The notes under the pieces were generated by a model. That model searched no databases. It had not been told where the DNA came from and saw only the letters and a program-made list of their open reading frames with translations. The translations under genes were made by a program, and so were the position numbers. Below are positions 35,976 through 45,973 of a DNA stretch of 64,000 nt, in pieces. The stretch spans positions 1,356,501 to 1,420,500 of the forward strand of contig NZ_JBBPBZ010000002.1 of the NCBI RefSeq assembly GCF_038070105.1, read 5' to 3'. Each line of letters starts with the position of its first letter. Positions within the stretch are counted from its first letter, which is position 1. Source of the DNA: Methylocystis sp. IM3. GTDB lineage: Bacteria; Pseudomonadota; Alphaproteobacteria; Rhizobiales; Beijerinckiaceae.

Positions 35976-36644
35976 ATGAGCGGCGCCGCGCGTCTCCTTG
36001 CAGCCTTTCTGTCTCTCTTCGTCTTCTTTTGCCTCACGCCCAAAATGGCGTCGGCCCAGCCGAAGCGCGTTCTGATCTTCGGGGATAGTCTTACTTCGGG
36101 ATTCGACCTGGAACCGGGAACAGGATACGCCTCAGCCCTCCGCAGGCATCTCTACTTGCGCGGTCGCAACGACTTTCAGATCCTGAAAACTTCGCGGGCG
36201 GGCGACGAGACTTCTGTCGCTCTGGATCGCATCCCCCTGGCCTTCAGCCGCGGCGCCGACGTCGTGATCGTCGAGCTCGGCGGCAACGATATGCTGTCCA
36301 ACGTCGATCCGGGCGTCGTCTACAGAAACCTTCGCACGATCGTACGTTACAGTAAGGGCGTCGGTGCGCGGGTGATCCTCGCCGGGATGGTTTCACTGCC
36401 CAAGCGCGACCCCACCTACAAGCCCCGTTTCGACGCCATCTATCCGACGCTTGCTGCGCAAGAGAAAGTGGCGCTCTATCCGTTCTTCCTCGAAGGGGCC
36501 TTTGGCAATCCCCGCCTGATGGAGAGCGATGGGGAGCATCCCAATGAGGCGGGATCTGACTATATCGCGGCGCGAATGGCCCCGCTGGTCGATCGTGAGC
36601 TCAGCGCGACAGGTCGCCATCATTACGGGCGCGCCCGGCATTGA
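35976..36644 (+). CDS. Arylesterase / TesA-like SGNH hydrolase
   Basis: The 222-residue exported protein has a signal peptide (residues 1-27, ending ASA-Q) and all four SGNH blocks: FGDSLTSGF (Ser), a Gly after TSRAG, GGNDM (Asn) and DGEHPN (Asp-His). TesA-type enzymes hydrolyse acyl esters or thioesters in the periplasm. ATG 35976 is preferred over ATG 35961 because GGAGGATG lies 6-12 nt before it. Confidence 0.88.
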   Translation: MSGAARLLAAFLSLFVFFCLTPKMASAQPKRVLIFGDSLTSGFDLEPGTGYASALRRHLYLRGRNDFQILKTSRAGDETSVALDRIPLAFSRGADVVIVELGGNDMLSNVDPGVVYRNLRTIVRYSKGVGARVILAGMVSLPKRDPTYKPRFDAIYPTLAAQEKVALYPFFLEGAFGNPRLMESDGEHPNEAGSDYIAARMAPLVDRELSATGRHHYGRARH

Positions 36645-36787
36645 CGTCGCGTGGGCGTCGATCAGCCCGTCGTTTGGGCCGGTCCAAAAGAGCCGGCCCG
36701 GCGCGCTTACGCCCGAAGGACAGGCGGACACGGATATCGTGAGCGGGTTTTGCCGCCACCGCGCAATTCGCTGCCGGCATTCGGCGC

Positions 36788-37204
36788 TTAAACGCTTATT
36801 CCACTGGAAACAGCCGCCAGAAAAGCATCGTAATCTCTGAAATAATCGGCTTCGGAATAATATTGTGACGCTAAGACCACGCAAACGGATCCGGATGAAA
36901 AATTGCTCAACTCTCGCCAAATCATGGGGCATACATAAAGCCCTTGATAAGACCGGTTAAGGGAAACCATTTTTCTTTCCTTGCCATCATCCAGCAGGAC
37001 ATCGAAGCTTCCCGCCATCGAGATGATCAATTGCTGGAGCTCCTTGTGAGCGTGCCCTCCTCTTTCCGCTCCGCCCGGCACATCATATAAATAATAAACC
37101 CTCTTTATCTCGAAAGGAAGATTCTTTCCTCCCTCGATAAATGTGAGATTGCCTCGCGCATCAGTAATAATGGGGAAGTTGATGATCTGGCACTTGTCGA
37201 TCAC
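36788..37204 (-). CDS. FdtA/WxcM-like sugar 3,4-ketoisomerase
   Basis: The 138-residue single-domain cupin has DARGNLTFIE, RVYYLYDVPGG, ERGGHAHKELQQ and YVCPMIWREL, the pattern of dTDP-4-oxo-6-deoxyglucose 3,4-ketoisomerases (FdtA/QdtA) and WxcM domains. They make precursors of amino-deoxyhexoses for surface polysaccharide. No partner aminotransferase or nucleotidyltransferase is nearby. The gene is clearly AT-richer than its surroundings, which suggests acquisition. Confidence 0.85.
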   Translation of the reverse strand: MIDKCQIINFPIITDARGNLTFIEGGKNLPFEIKRVYYLYDVPGGAERGGHAHKELQQLIISMAGSFDVLLDDGKERKMVSLNRSYQGLYVCPMIWRELSNFSSGSVCVVLASQYYSEADYFRDYDAFLAAVSSGISV

Positions 37205-37371
37205 TTAGTTCATTCCGCGTTATTTGTCCGCGACACTTTCGCATGTTATTTTTGTTTTCGCAACAACCTTATCCGTGCGAAGCGGGCAGGGCCACGCCAA
37301 GCGCCTGAGCTCGCTGGCGCTTTTCAAGCGCGTCGCAAGATGTTGAGATCAGCGGGCATTATCTGCCTCGA

Positions 37372-38589
37372 TTATAAACGCGCGCCTTTTCGTGAGGCGT
37401 CGCCGGGCATTGCCGCCCATGATTTTAGCGTCCTGCGGATAAATCGAGTCAGGACAGATTTCAGCGCACGGAAAATGACAGAAGCAGACCTTCCCTTCCA
37501 TCCGGCGATAATGCCGATCCTCGCGGGCTCCTCAATGTAGAAATAACCGAGGATGGAGATCGTCATCAGGAGTATAAAGGCAACGCAGAGCAGGATACGA
37601 TTGTCCGCGAGCACGCCGATCCTGGCAACGAGAAAATCGTGACAACTCAGCAAGAACAGGATCATGAACGTCTGGAAGGAGTAAAAGCAGTAGCTGACTC
37701 TCCCCCCGAAAACGAACGCCCTCGCGCTCATCAGCCTGGGGATGACGCCTTGTCCTTTGGCAAGTAAAACCAGGAGGCAGGCAATAACCGGAACAACTAG
37801 CCAGTTGTGAGTGATGTAGAAAGGCGTCGCGTTCTGGAAAAAGGACAGATACGCAATTGTCACTGCTATCAATGCAACAATATAAGCATCGCTTTTCTTG
37901 ATCAATTCCAGATCCTTGCTTAAAAAATACGCGCAAACGCCAATTAGAAACTCTGGAAACCTGAAAATGGGCATGGCGTAAAAAATCTGCACCGCTGGAA
38001 CGGGCTTTTCTTCAAAAGAGAAAAAGACGAGGGCTATCGAAGAGGAAAATACATATGCGGCCAAGGCGACAAAAGTGATCTCTCTCTTTCCAAGTCTCCT
38101 GACCGCGTAGAGAACAGCGGGAAATAATGTGTAAAAAAACGCTTCCGTCGCAATTGACCAGCTGCCTCCATCATTCCAGTAGGTAAACATCTGCGGGAAC
38201 CAGGCCTGGACCAGAAAGACATTCGAGATCAACAGGCAGAAGCTTTTCAAGCCAAAATGTGCGGCGTCCTGAGAGGTGCGCGCCAATGATATGATCAGCC
38301 ATGGCGTCGTTATAACCGCAGCTGCAATATATACTGGGTAAATCCGGGCAAAGCGGCTCAGGGCGTAGCCTCTCAGGCCAAAATCTGATTGGCTGTATCG
38401 GTGCGCCAGGATAAAGCCCGAGAGAATGAAGAAAATCGACATTCCCACAGCGCCTTGCAATAAAACGGAGCTCAGATGGCCTGGGCCAGTCAATGGCCAG
38501 TTCATATGTATGTGAAATACGAAGACATACAAAGCCGCCACGAAACGTATGCTGGTGAGAGGTAGCAGCTCGTCTTTAATCTTTTGCAA
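37372..38589 (-). CDS. Acyltransferase-3 family membrane protein (OafA-like)
   Basis: The 405-residue integral membrane protein has about ten helices and the family pattern: LTSIRFVAALYVFVFH with the key His, then SIFFILSGFIL, SRFARIYPVY and WSIATEAFFY. Such proteins O-acylate lipopolysaccharide, exopolysaccharide or other glycans at the inner membrane. It follows the cupin gene's strand, 167 bp upstream of it, and shares its lower GC, so the pair was probably acquired together and may modify a surface glycan. Confidence 0.88.
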   Translation of the reverse strand: MQKIKDELLPLTSIRFVAALYVFVFHIHMNWPLTGPGHLSSVLLQGAVGMSIFFILSGFILAHRYSQSDFGLRGYALSRFARIYPVYIAAAVITTPWLIISLARTSQDAAHFGLKSFCLLISNVFLVQAWFPQMFTYWNDGGSWSIATEAFFYTLFPAVLYAVRRLGKREITFVALAAYVFSSSIALVFFSFEEKPVPAVQIFYAMPIFRFPEFLIGVCAYFLSKDLELIKKSDAYIVALIAVTIAYLSFFQNATPFYITHNWLVVPVIACLLVLLAKGQGVIPRLMSARAFVFGGRVSYCFYSFQTFMILFLLSCHDFLVARIGVLADNRILLCVAFILLMTISILGYFYIEEPARIGIIAGWKGRSASVIFRALKSVLTRFIRRTLKSWAAMPGDASRKGARL

Positions 38590-38718
38590 TTAGGACGCCT
38601 TTCCCTTAGCGCACCGCGATCCAGGCAAGCTCTAGCGCATTTTTCCGGTCAGGGCCATGAATTCTGCGAAATGAAGGGGCGTCCACCAGAGAGGATTCAT
38701 GGACGCCTTTGGCCGCGC

Positions 38719-40176
38719 CTAAAGCCACCACACTCCGAAGCCGAGCGTTGCAATCGTCAACGGCGCTCCAATTTTGAAATAGGCCCAGAAGCCAAGGTCG
38801 ACCCCCTGCGCCTTGGCTTTCTGTGCGACGATCAGATTGGCGATGGAGCCGACGAGCGTGAAATTGCCGGCAAGCGTAGAGGCCATGGCGACCACGAGCC
38901 AGGCTTTTTTGGGGTCGCTCAAACTTGCTACGAAGGGCTTCAGGACGAGGACGGCGGGAACATTGCTGACGACATTGGACAGGACCGCCGCGATCGTCGC
39001 GAGGGTCGCCGGCGCGCCGAGGTCGAGCCGCCCGACAGCGGCGACGAGATCGGGAGTGATGACAACTCTCTCCAGGCCTGCGACGACCACGAAGAGACCT
39101 ACGAACATGAGCAGCAGGGGCCAGTCTATCTCCCGGTAGACCTTGTCGGATTTGACCTTGCGCGTGAGCAGCAGAAACGCGCCGCCGACGATGGCGACCT
39201 TGGCCACGGGCTGACCGGCGAAAAAGAGAGCCATCATCGCCACAGTCACGGCGACGGCTTTCAAAATCAAGGGTCCATGGTAGCGGGTCTGCGGCGGCCT
39301 GATTTCCGGCAGCGCGTCTCGCGTCAGAAATTCGCGGCGGTAGGCGAGGGCGATTAGGAGGATCGTCGAAAGCATCCCCACGAGAGCCACTGGCCAGAGG
39401 GCGCCGGCGAAGGCGCCATAAGAGATGCCCGAGAAGGAGCCGATCATCATGTTCTGCGGGTTGCCCGTGATCGTCGCCGTGCTCCCGACGTTGGAGGCCA
39501 TCGGGATGGCCAGCACATAGGGAACGGGGTTGCGTTCGAGCCGCCTGACGAGGTCGAGGACGACCGGCGCCATGACGAGGCAGATCGTGTCATTGACCAG
39601 GAAGGCCGAGAACGCCCCGGAGACCATCACGATCGCCGCGAGAAGCAGCAGCGGATGCCTGGCGCGCGCCACCACAAAATCGCTCGTCAGCCGGAAGAAG
39701 CCGGAAAGGCGGAGGTTGGCGACCACGATCATCATACCGAGAAGCAGCGTGATCGTATCGAGATCGATGGCTCGATAGGCTTCGTCTAGCGAGAGCACGC
39801 CGGCCCCCACCATCACGCTCGCGCCAAGGAGCGCCGCGCCGGCGCGGTCGAGCTGGAAACCAGGCAGCTTGCCGATCGCCACGACGAAATAGGTTGCAGT
39901 GAAGGCCAGCACGGCCACAATCGTGTCGCCGTTACGCCAGTCCAGGCGCAGGTCATCCATACCCCTGATCAGGGCCAGGGCGGCCTCCCCGACAAGGAAG
40001 AGCGCCGCAGCGGACAGTATCGCGAAGAAAGTCGTCAGCGCAATCGCCAGAAGAGCCGCCATGAAGGCGCCGTGTGGGCGCTCCGGCTCCATGCCGCCGA
40101 GCCCGCGCCCTTCATATCCAGCCGGAGCGCCGGTCCCCCGCCCATCGACGCCAATGTCCATTATCTCTGTTCCCAT
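38719..40176 (-). CDS. SLC13/ArsB-superfamily anion permease
   Basis: The protein (485 residues from ATG 40176; upstream and later starts are possible) has 12 or so helices with two inverted signature hairpins: FLVNDTICLVMAPV, STATITGNPQNMMIG and in the second half VLSNVVSNVPAVLVL followed by VGSIANLIV. This is the ion-transporter superfamily that includes ArsB, NhaD, and dicarboxylate/sulfate symporters. The anion cannot be inferred. It is a single-gene unit, about 180 bp from the AI-2E gene on the same strand. Confidence 0.85.
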   Translation of the reverse strand: MGTEIMDIGVDGRGTGAPAGYEGRGLGGMEPERPHGAFMAALLAIALTTFFAILSAAALFLVGEAALALIRGMDDLRLDWRNGDTIVAVLAFTATYFVVAIGKLPGFQLDRAGAALLGASVMVGAGVLSLDEAYRAIDLDTITLLLGMMIVVANLRLSGFFRLTSDFVVARARHPLLLLAAIVMVSGAFSAFLVNDTICLVMAPVVLDLVRRLERNPVPYVLAIPMASNVGSTATITGNPQNMMIGSFSGISYGAFAGALWPVALVGMLSTILLIALAYRREFLTRDALPEIRPPQTRYHGPLILKAVAVTVAMMALFFAGQPVAKVAIVGGAFLLLTRKVKSDKVYREIDWPLLLMFVGLFVVVAGLERVVITPDLVAAVGRLDLGAPATLATIAAVLSNVVSNVPAVLVLKPFVASLSDPKKAWLVVAMASTLAGNFTLVGSIANLIVAQKAKAQGVDLGFWAYFKIGAPLTIATLGFGVWWL

Positions 40177-40356
40177 GTTTCTCGCGACATATCGCAGCAA
40201 TCGGCGCACGGGCCTTGCCGCAGCCCCCATTCACGCGCAATTTTCCCGATGTCTGACTTTGTGTGACATCGCCCCTTGGGCTCGAGATGAGGGCGATGAC
40301 GGCGATGACGGCTGGATCCTCCTTGCGCCTGTCAAAATATGCCGCGATTTCTTCGG

Positions 40357-41406
40357 TCAGCGCAGAGAACTGCTCCCATCGGACGATCCAATTTCTTCCT
40401 CGCCAGGAAGCGCCGTCGCTTCTCCCAGCGAATCCCGTACGTAAAGCTTTTTGATCAATACGAACAGAGAGACAGTCAATGGCGCTGCAAAAATCGTCCC
40501 CGCGAGGCCGAAGAGGGAACTTATTGCAGCGATGCCGAAGAGTATGACGGCAGGCGGAATATAAACCATCTGCCTTTGGATCAGAGGAGTAACGAGGTGG
40601 CCCTCTGTCTGGTGAATCAACACATAAGCCGCGATCGTCCAGGCAATGGCGGTTGGGCTTAAAGTCACAGCGACCAGGACAGCCGGGATTGCGGCGACGA
40701 TAGGACCCAGATACGGAACGAATTCAGTTACCCCCGCGATGACGCCGAGCGCCAGGGGGGAGGGAAGGCCAATGAGCCAAACAGCGAATCCAGAGAGCAC
40801 GCCAATAATCGCCATTTGAAAAAGCTGGCCCAGAAGCCACAGTCTCAAGCCGTCGGCAAGATGATCGATAGTCTCATTGACTTCTTCCCGAGACTTGAGG
40901 GGAAAAAGCATGCTCACGCCGTCACGGTAGAGCGCGGGTTGGGCTGCGAGGTATATCCCTGCGAAAATTGTGACCAGGACTGCTAGAACGAAGGTTGCGC
41001 TTATTCGAAAAAGGCCGCCTACCAGCTCGGCAACTGGAACATTAGAGCTCTTGATGTGCGAGATCAGAAATTCTCCGATAGGCGACGCATGCACCTCCTT
41101 CTCGATGCTTTGTCTTGCTTGCTCGATACGTTGCAAAATATCTTGCATCTCGGAGGAGACGCTCGCGCCAAACAGATATCCGGCGCCGCCCAATATGCCG
41201 AGGATAAGAAGGCCAGACGCAAGCAGAGCCAGTGGTCGCGGCACATGGATGCGTCGAAACGGATAGGTTCCGATGTCGAGCAAAGTCGCGATCAACAGAG
41301 CGCCAATGATGATGAGAATGACGTCGAAAAGAGACCAGATGAGTATCGGCGTCAGAGCTAATGCAATAAAGATCGCAGATCTCTTCGCGAAATCCGCGTT
41401 CGTCAT
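40357..41406 (-). CDS. AI-2E family (PerM-like) transporter
   Basis: The 349-residue protein has about eight helices: an N-terminal pair, a soluble coiled segment (residues 85-120), and the C-terminal group containing GVIAGVTEFVPYLGPIVAAIPA, the family signature. Members export autoinducer-2 or act as Na+/H+ antiporters; the exact role is unclear. Single gene, divergent from the glycosyltransferase operon. Confidence 0.9.
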   Translation of the reverse strand: MTNADFAKRSAIFIALALTPILIWSLFDVILIIIGALLIATLLDIGTYPFRRIHVPRPLALLASGLLILGILGGAGYLFGASVSSEMQDILQRIEQARQSIEKEVHASPIGEFLISHIKSSNVPVAELVGGLFRISATFVLAVLVTIFAGIYLAAQPALYRDGVSMLFPLKSREEVNETIDHLADGLRLWLLGQLFQMAIIGVLSGFAVWLIGLPSPLALGVIAGVTEFVPYLGPIVAAIPAVLVAVTLSPTAIAWTIAAYVLIHQTEGHLVTPLIQRQMVYIPPAVILFGIAAISSLFGLAGTIFAAPLTVSLFVLIKKLYVRDSLGEATALPGEEEIGSSDGSSSLR

Positions 41407-41570
41407 GCTTCTCGCCCCCTCTTTATGTTCTATTGGGCATCGGCCAGGAAGCGATTTTCCCTGTAGCTGACGCCGAGAATGGGTCCGGCGCGGGATGTGT
41501 TCACGAGTGTTGGAGACTGGAACTATTTGACGGGGAGATCGTTCCTTTCCCTCGCAGGACGGGGGAACGG

Positions 41571-42728
41571 ATGGAGCTTGTCGTCACCTGCCTATGGTCC
41601 GCGGCTGTCGCTGTTTTGATTCATCGAGCGATAGCCCAGCGCAACCTTTTCGAAGAGGTGCAGCCGGTGGATTCGGATTCAGACCCGCCAACCGCGCGAA
41701 TCCTCGTAATAGTGCCGGCACGCAATGAATCACTTAACATTTCCGCGTGCATCGAAGGGCTTACTCGTCAGACTTATCCGAGCGGGAAACGTGTGGTTCG
41801 GATTGTTGATGATCATTCAAACGATGATACTGCCCAGATTGCGCGCGCCGCAGCTTCGCCACACGCGGGTTTCAGCGTTGTCGCCAGTCCACCGCTCCCC
41901 CCACGTTGGGTAGGGAAATGCCATGCCTGCTGGGTTGGTGCGACGCGAGATATTGACGATCCGCCCGAGTGGTTATGCTTTATCGATGCAGATGTCGTGG
42001 CGGAGCCCGAGCTTCTTGCCGCCGCCTTGCAGCACGCCGAGGCCCAGTCGGTCGACCTGCTCTCGCTCGCCCCAAAGCAGATATTGGGAACATGGACGGA
42101 GCGTCTTGTCCTACCCTGCGGACTCTATTGCCTCTCCTTCTGCCAAGATTTTGAGAGGTTACGAACAGACGAATGCAGAGACACGAGCGTCACGGGGCAA
42201 TTCTTACTTGTTCGCGCGGAAGCATACTATGCAGTTGGCGGTCACAGGGCTGTTTCCGACGCGATTTGCGAAGACCTGGCGTTGGCGCGACAGTTCAAGC
42301 AGCATGGGAGGCGCATTGCGCTTTTCGGCGGGCGCGAACTTCTCTCGAGTCGGATGTACCGCGATTGGTCTTCTATGAAGATCGGCCTGGCGAAAAACTT
42401 AGTCGAAACATTCGGGGGGAAGCTGCGCACGACCTGGATTGCATTTGGCGCTGTCGTCCTTGCCTGGGCTGCTATCGCCATACCGCTCCTGGACGCATGG
42501 GGATGTGCTCGAGGGGCGCCACTTGCCTGTGGCGCACTCGGTCTTGCGCTTGCCAGTTCGGGAGCCGCCTTCGGACTTCATTTCGCGGGCGCGCGCTTTT
42601 TCGCTATTCCGCTTTGGTACGGACTCCTGTTTCCACTTGGATATTCACTCGGCGCTCTGATTGCGGTCGATAGTCTGTTCCGTCATTTCAGGCGTCGGTT
42701 TGAATGGAAAGGTCGCGTCTATCCCTAA
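41571..42728 (+). CDS. Family 2 glycosyltransferase, HpnB/CrtQ-like
   Basis: The 385-residue protein has one N-terminal helix, a GT-A domain (VIVPARNES, VDDHSNDDT, the DxD-like FIDADV, and a CEDLALARQFK-type QxxRW-region) and three C-terminal helices. The element LPPRWVGKCHACWVGA is like the PxGWxGK segment of hopene-associated glycosyltransferase HpnB and of carotenoid glycosyltransferase CrtQ. The donor and acceptor are unknown, but neighbours (cyclopropane synthase, HpnI-like) point to lipid glycosylation. ATG 41571 follows GGGGGAACGG. First gene of the operon 41571-46213. Confidence 0.8.
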   Translation: MELVVTCLWSAAVAVLIHRAIAQRNLFEEVQPVDSDSDPPTARILVIVPARNESLNISACIEGLTRQTYPSGKRVVRIVDDHSNDDTAQIARAAASPHAGFSVVASPPLPPRWVGKCHACWVGATRDIDDPPEWLCFIDADVVAEPELLAAALQHAEAQSVDLLSLAPKQILGTWTERLVLPCGLYCLSFCQDFERLRTDECRDTSVTGQFLLVRAEAYYAVGGHRAVSDAICEDLALARQFKQHGRRIALFGGRELLSSRMYRDWSSMKIGLAKNLVETFGGKLRTTWIAFGAVVLAWAAIAIPLLDAWGCARGAPLACGALGLALASSGAAFGLHFAGARFFAIPLWYGLLFPLGYSLGALIAVDSLFRHFRRRFEWKGRVYP

Positions 42729-42747
42729 CAGGCGGGAGGTGCAATCT

Positions 42748-43956
42748 GTGTCTATAAAGGTTCAAGCGTTATCCTATCTCAGAACAATGTTTGCGGACCC
42801 GCAGCCGTCACTGCGTTTGGCATTTTGGGATGGGGATCTCTTTGATTTTTCGAGCCAGCCGGAAGTTGTTATCCGAATTACTTCGCCGCGAGTTTTGGGA
42901 GCGCTCATGCAGGGAGACTTTGAAAAACTCGGAGATGCTTATGTAAATGGATCGCTTGCAGTGGAGGGACGTCCCCGTGACATTATAAATGTCGGCGTCT
43001 GTCTCTGTGAAAAACTGGAAAAATCTCGCGCGGCGGGACTCATGAAATTCATGACGAGATTTGCGTCCCGCCGCATGTCCATGGCGCAGGAAGCGGCCAA
43101 TGTCAGGCGTCATTATGACGTTTCGAATGAGTTTTACAAACTCTGGCTGGACAAGCGGCTCGTCTATTCATGCGCCTATTATCAGAACGACGACGATGAC
43201 ATCGACTTGGCGCAAGAGCAGAAACTCTCGCATCTTTGTCGGAAGCTGATGCTCAAGCCTGGCGAAAAGCTGTTAGATGTAGGGTGCGGGTGGGGCGCGC
43301 TTTTGCAATGGGCGACTGAGCGGCATGGAACGATCGGAACAGGAATCACGTTGAGCGAACGCCAGTTCGAGGAAGCCAAAATAAGACTCGCCCATCTCGA
43401 CGGGAAGGTCGACCTGGCGATCAAAAATTTCAAGGAATTGGATGAATGTAGCCTGTTCGATAAAGTGGTTTCTGTTGGGATGTACGAGCACGTCGGCGCA
43501 GCTGCGCTTCCTACATATTTCAGCAAAATGGCGATGCTGCTCAAGCCGGGTGGAGTTTTCCTGAATCATGGCATAGTCAGCACGGGTGGGCAGCCTGGGC
43601 CGAGTGGTGGGGAATTCATCGAGCGATATGTTTTCCCGGGCGGTTCGGTGTCGACGCTTTCAACTCTCGCAAGAGAGATTTCAAGCGCGGGACTCGAAAT
43701 TCTGGATATTGAAGACCTTCGTCCCCATTATGTTCGGACGCTTCTCGATTGGTCAGAAAGGCTCGAACGGCACAAGGAAAGCGCGATCGAGGCCGCGGGG
43801 CCGGAAGTCTACCGGATCTGGCGGGTTTATCTCCCCGGGATGGCTTATGCGTTCGAACGTGGCTGGCTGTCGGTCGCGCAGATTCTGGCTTTGAAGCCAA
43901 AAGATGGCAGGCCAGCGCCTCGGCCGTGGACGCGCGCATATCAGTATCTTTACTAG
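42748..43956 (+). CDS. cfa: Cyclopropane-fatty-acyl-phospholipid synthase family
   Basis: The 402-residue protein has YDVSNEFYKLWLDKRLVYSCAYY, SAM motif LLDVGCGWGALLQW, and GMYEHVG, the pattern of CFA synthases, which methylate acyl double bonds into cyclopropanes. It begins at GTG 42748, 19 bp after the glycosyltransferase stop, with GGCGGGAGG before it; the upstream in-frame ATG lies inside the preceding gene. N-terminal residues up to about 110 form the usual lipid-binding domain. The operon context suggests its substrate may be a glycolipid rather than bulk phospholipid; that is inference. Confidence 0.88.
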   Translation: MSIKVQALSYLRTMFADPQPSLRLAFWDGDLFDFSSQPEVVIRITSPRVLGALMQGDFEKLGDAYVNGSLAVEGRPRDIINVGVCLCEKLEKSRAAGLMKFMTRFASRRMSMAQEAANVRRHYDVSNEFYKLWLDKRLVYSCAYYQNDDDDIDLAQEQKLSHLCRKLMLKPGEKLLDVGCGWGALLQWATERHGTIGTGITLSERQFEEAKIRLAHLDGKVDLAIKNFKELDECSLFDKVVSVGMYEHVGAAALPTYFSKMAMLLKPGGVFLNHGIVSTGGQPGPSGGEFIERYVFPGGSVSTLSTLAREISSAGLEILDIEDLRPHYVRTLLDWSERLERHKESAIEAAGPEVYRIWRVYLPGMAYAFERGWLSVAQILALKPKDGRPAPRPWTRAYQYLY

Positions 43957-44034
43957 TTGGATTTAGCGCAGGGCAATCGCATCCTGCGGTAATTACGGAT
44001 GGCGAACATATGTCGGGCATATATCCTGACTGAC

Positions 44035-44670
44035 ATGCCGTTGAGGACTGATATCAGGGCCAAGCGGGATGCACATCGGTGGTTTGCCGTTCTGGCCCCT
44101 CTGATTGATGCGCTGGACCGTCATTTGCGCCGTCGATTGCAGGTCACTGAATACTCCAGTTCACCGGATTGTTTGTTCCGATTGCAACTCATTGTGAACG
44201 ATGAGGAGTTTCTGCTGGAGGACGGAACTCTGGTACGCGCCGGCGAGCGGCTCGTTGATCTCCATTTTTGGAATGAGCACGTTCCATTGATTCCCGATGG
44301 CCGACCCACTCTCGCCTATGCCAGGCGAATCGAACACTGCCTCGATGTTTCCTTATCCGAACTCGCTCACCATCTGGCATCGCATGATGATCTTTCTGAC
44401 GTTAAGGCAATCCGCGGCAACATGAGTCTCGGAGCCAGTCGTCGTTCAGAGCAGCTTGCTCGAATGGCTGCGAAATACGGGTTTGAAACGCTGGCGCAAA
44501 AGAAGCCGCTGTCCGCAGGGGAGACGCTACACAGGTTTGGGGAGAACATCCTGGTTACGTTCCTGGTAATGAGACGGAATCCAAGTGCGATTAGAGCAGA
44601 TACATTATGGCGCGATCGCACGCTCGTATATCTATCGAGACAAACACTGGAACGTAAGTTCGGCGCGTAG
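44035..44670 (+). CDS. YkoP-like domain protein
   Basis: The 211-residue soluble protein contains CLFRLQLIVNDEEFLLEDGTLVRAGERL and VDLHFWNEHVPL (residues about 41-82), resembling the YkoP-type domain found in polysaccharide-deacetylase-related proteins. The rest is helical, ending LWRDRTLVYLSRQTLERKFG. Start at ATG 44035 is uncertain (ATG 43999 also in frame), and no strong ribosome-binding site is seen. Lying between a CFA synthase and an HpnI-like transferase, it probably serves the same lipid pathway. Biochemical role unknown. Confidence 0.6.
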   Translation: MPLRTDIRAKRDAHRWFAVLAPLIDALDRHLRRRLQVTEYSSSPDCLFRLQLIVNDEEFLLEDGTLVRAGERLVDLHFWNEHVPLIPDGRPTLAYARRIEHCLDVSLSELAHHLASHDDLSDVKAIRGNMSLGASRRSEQLARMAAKYGFETLAQKKPLSAGETLHRFGENILVTFLVMRRNPSAIRADTLWRDRTLVYLSRQTLERKFGA

Positions 44671-44740
44671 GTGCAAATCCGGTTGCGGCGCTTGGTGGGC
44701 TGTTGGACTGCAGGAGCAGATTCATACGCAGGTAACATGA

Positions 44741-45919
44741 ATGTGGGAGTGGATCAGCCTTCTATCCATGGTGTGCGCATCTGGGGCATGCATTGGCTGC
44801 GTGTACCTCGTCATTTCACTCCTTGCGGTAATTGCGTTTCCCACTAAGCCGAGGCCGTACCCAGCGCTCGGGGAACCAGTCAGCATTCTCAAGCCTTTGC
44901 ATGGTGATGAACCGGGCCTGGCGGAAAGGCTCCTCAGCTATTTCGAGCAAAACTATCACGGCGCTGTACAAATGATTTGCGGTGTCAGAGAAGACACAGA
45001 TGCAGCCCTAGACCACGTCCGTCGTCTCAGGAAAAAAAAGGGGACGTCAGTAGAGACGGTCGTGAACGCCATGGAGCATGGACCCAACCGCAAAATTTCA
45101 AATCTTGTGAACATCGTCGATCAGGCCCGGCATGAGATTCTGATCGTATCGGACAGCGATATAGAGGTCGATATCGATTATCTGTCGAGAGTAACGTCTC
45201 ATCTGCATGAAAGTAAGATTGGGTGTGTCAGCTGCCTTTATCACGGCGTGGCTTCAGGAGGCGTCTGGTCTGATTTCGAGGCTCTCGCTATAAATAGTCA
45301 CTTTCTTCCCGACATGATTTTTGCTGTCACCTTTGACCTTGCGAAGCCCTGTTGCGGATCAACAATCGCCATTCGAAGGGGCACATTACAGACGATCGGG
45401 GGATTTGAGCGTTACGGAAAGCATTTGGCCGACGATTACGAAGTTGGGAGGTCAATTCGTCTGGCAGGGTATGAGGTCGTCATACCTGGATTCACAGTGA
45501 AACATCACTGTTTCGCTAATAGTTTCAGATCGGTTCTCTCAAAAGAGCTGCGAGCGGCGAGGACGGTGAGATGCATTGACCCTGTCGGATATGCTGGAGC
45601 CTTTATTACGCATCCCTTCCCTCTCGCCTTGGTCGGGATGATCGCATATGGCCCGAACGCTCTGGCGTTGGCAGCGTGCGCCCTCGGTTTGCGGGCGCTT
45701 CTCTGTATAGCAGTTCAACGATCTTTCTCGCTGCCCCGTCAGCGTTACGGTCTGCTCCCCTTTAGCGAGGTCTTCTCCTGCATTGCTTATTGGGCAAGCT
45801 TCGGCGCGACTTGGATACACTGGCGTGGGATCGCGTTCAAAGTTACCGCCGAGGGCGAACTGAAGCCGGTGGCGCGTCAGAAAGGCAAGAAGGAAGACCT
45901 GAATAGGGGTTGCTTTTGA
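44741..45919 (+). CDS. hpnI: HpnI-like / ceramide-glucosyltransferase-type GT21
   Basis: The 392-residue protein has an N-terminal helix, a GT-A domain with VSILKPLHGDEPGL, ICGVREDTD, VNIVDQARHEILIVSDSDIEV (D-S-D) and GGFERYGKHLADDYEVG, and C-terminal helices. This is the pattern of ceramide glucosyltransferases and of HpnI, which adds N-acetylglucosamine to bacteriohopanetetrol. The genes hpnJ and hpnK are absent from the window. Downstream of a YkoP-like gene by 70 bp, in the same direction; the ATG overlaps an out-of-frame ATG 4 bp earlier. Whether hopanoid or another lipid is the acceptor is open. Confidence 0.8.
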   Translation: MWEWISLLSMVCASGACIGCVYLVISLLAVIAFPTKPRPYPALGEPVSILKPLHGDEPGLAERLLSYFEQNYHGAVQMICGVREDTDAALDHVRRLRKKKGTSVETVVNAMEHGPNRKISNLVNIVDQARHEILIVSDSDIEVDIDYLSRVTSHLHESKIGCVSCLYHGVASGGVWSDFEALAINSHFLPDMIFAVTFDLAKPCCGSTIAIRRGTLQTIGGFERYGKHLADDYEVGRSIRLAGYEVVIPGFTVKHHCFANSFRSVLSKELRAARTVRCIDPVGYAGAFITHPFPLALVGMIAYGPNALALAACALGLRALLCIAVQRSFSLPRQRYGLLPFSEVFSCIAYWASFGATWIHWRGIAFKVTAEGELKPVARQKGKKEDLNRGCF

Positions 45920-45973
45920 ATGTCAGCGGGTTTGGCGTGCGGGTGCAGCCTTTGACAATAAGGACGGTCGGCA

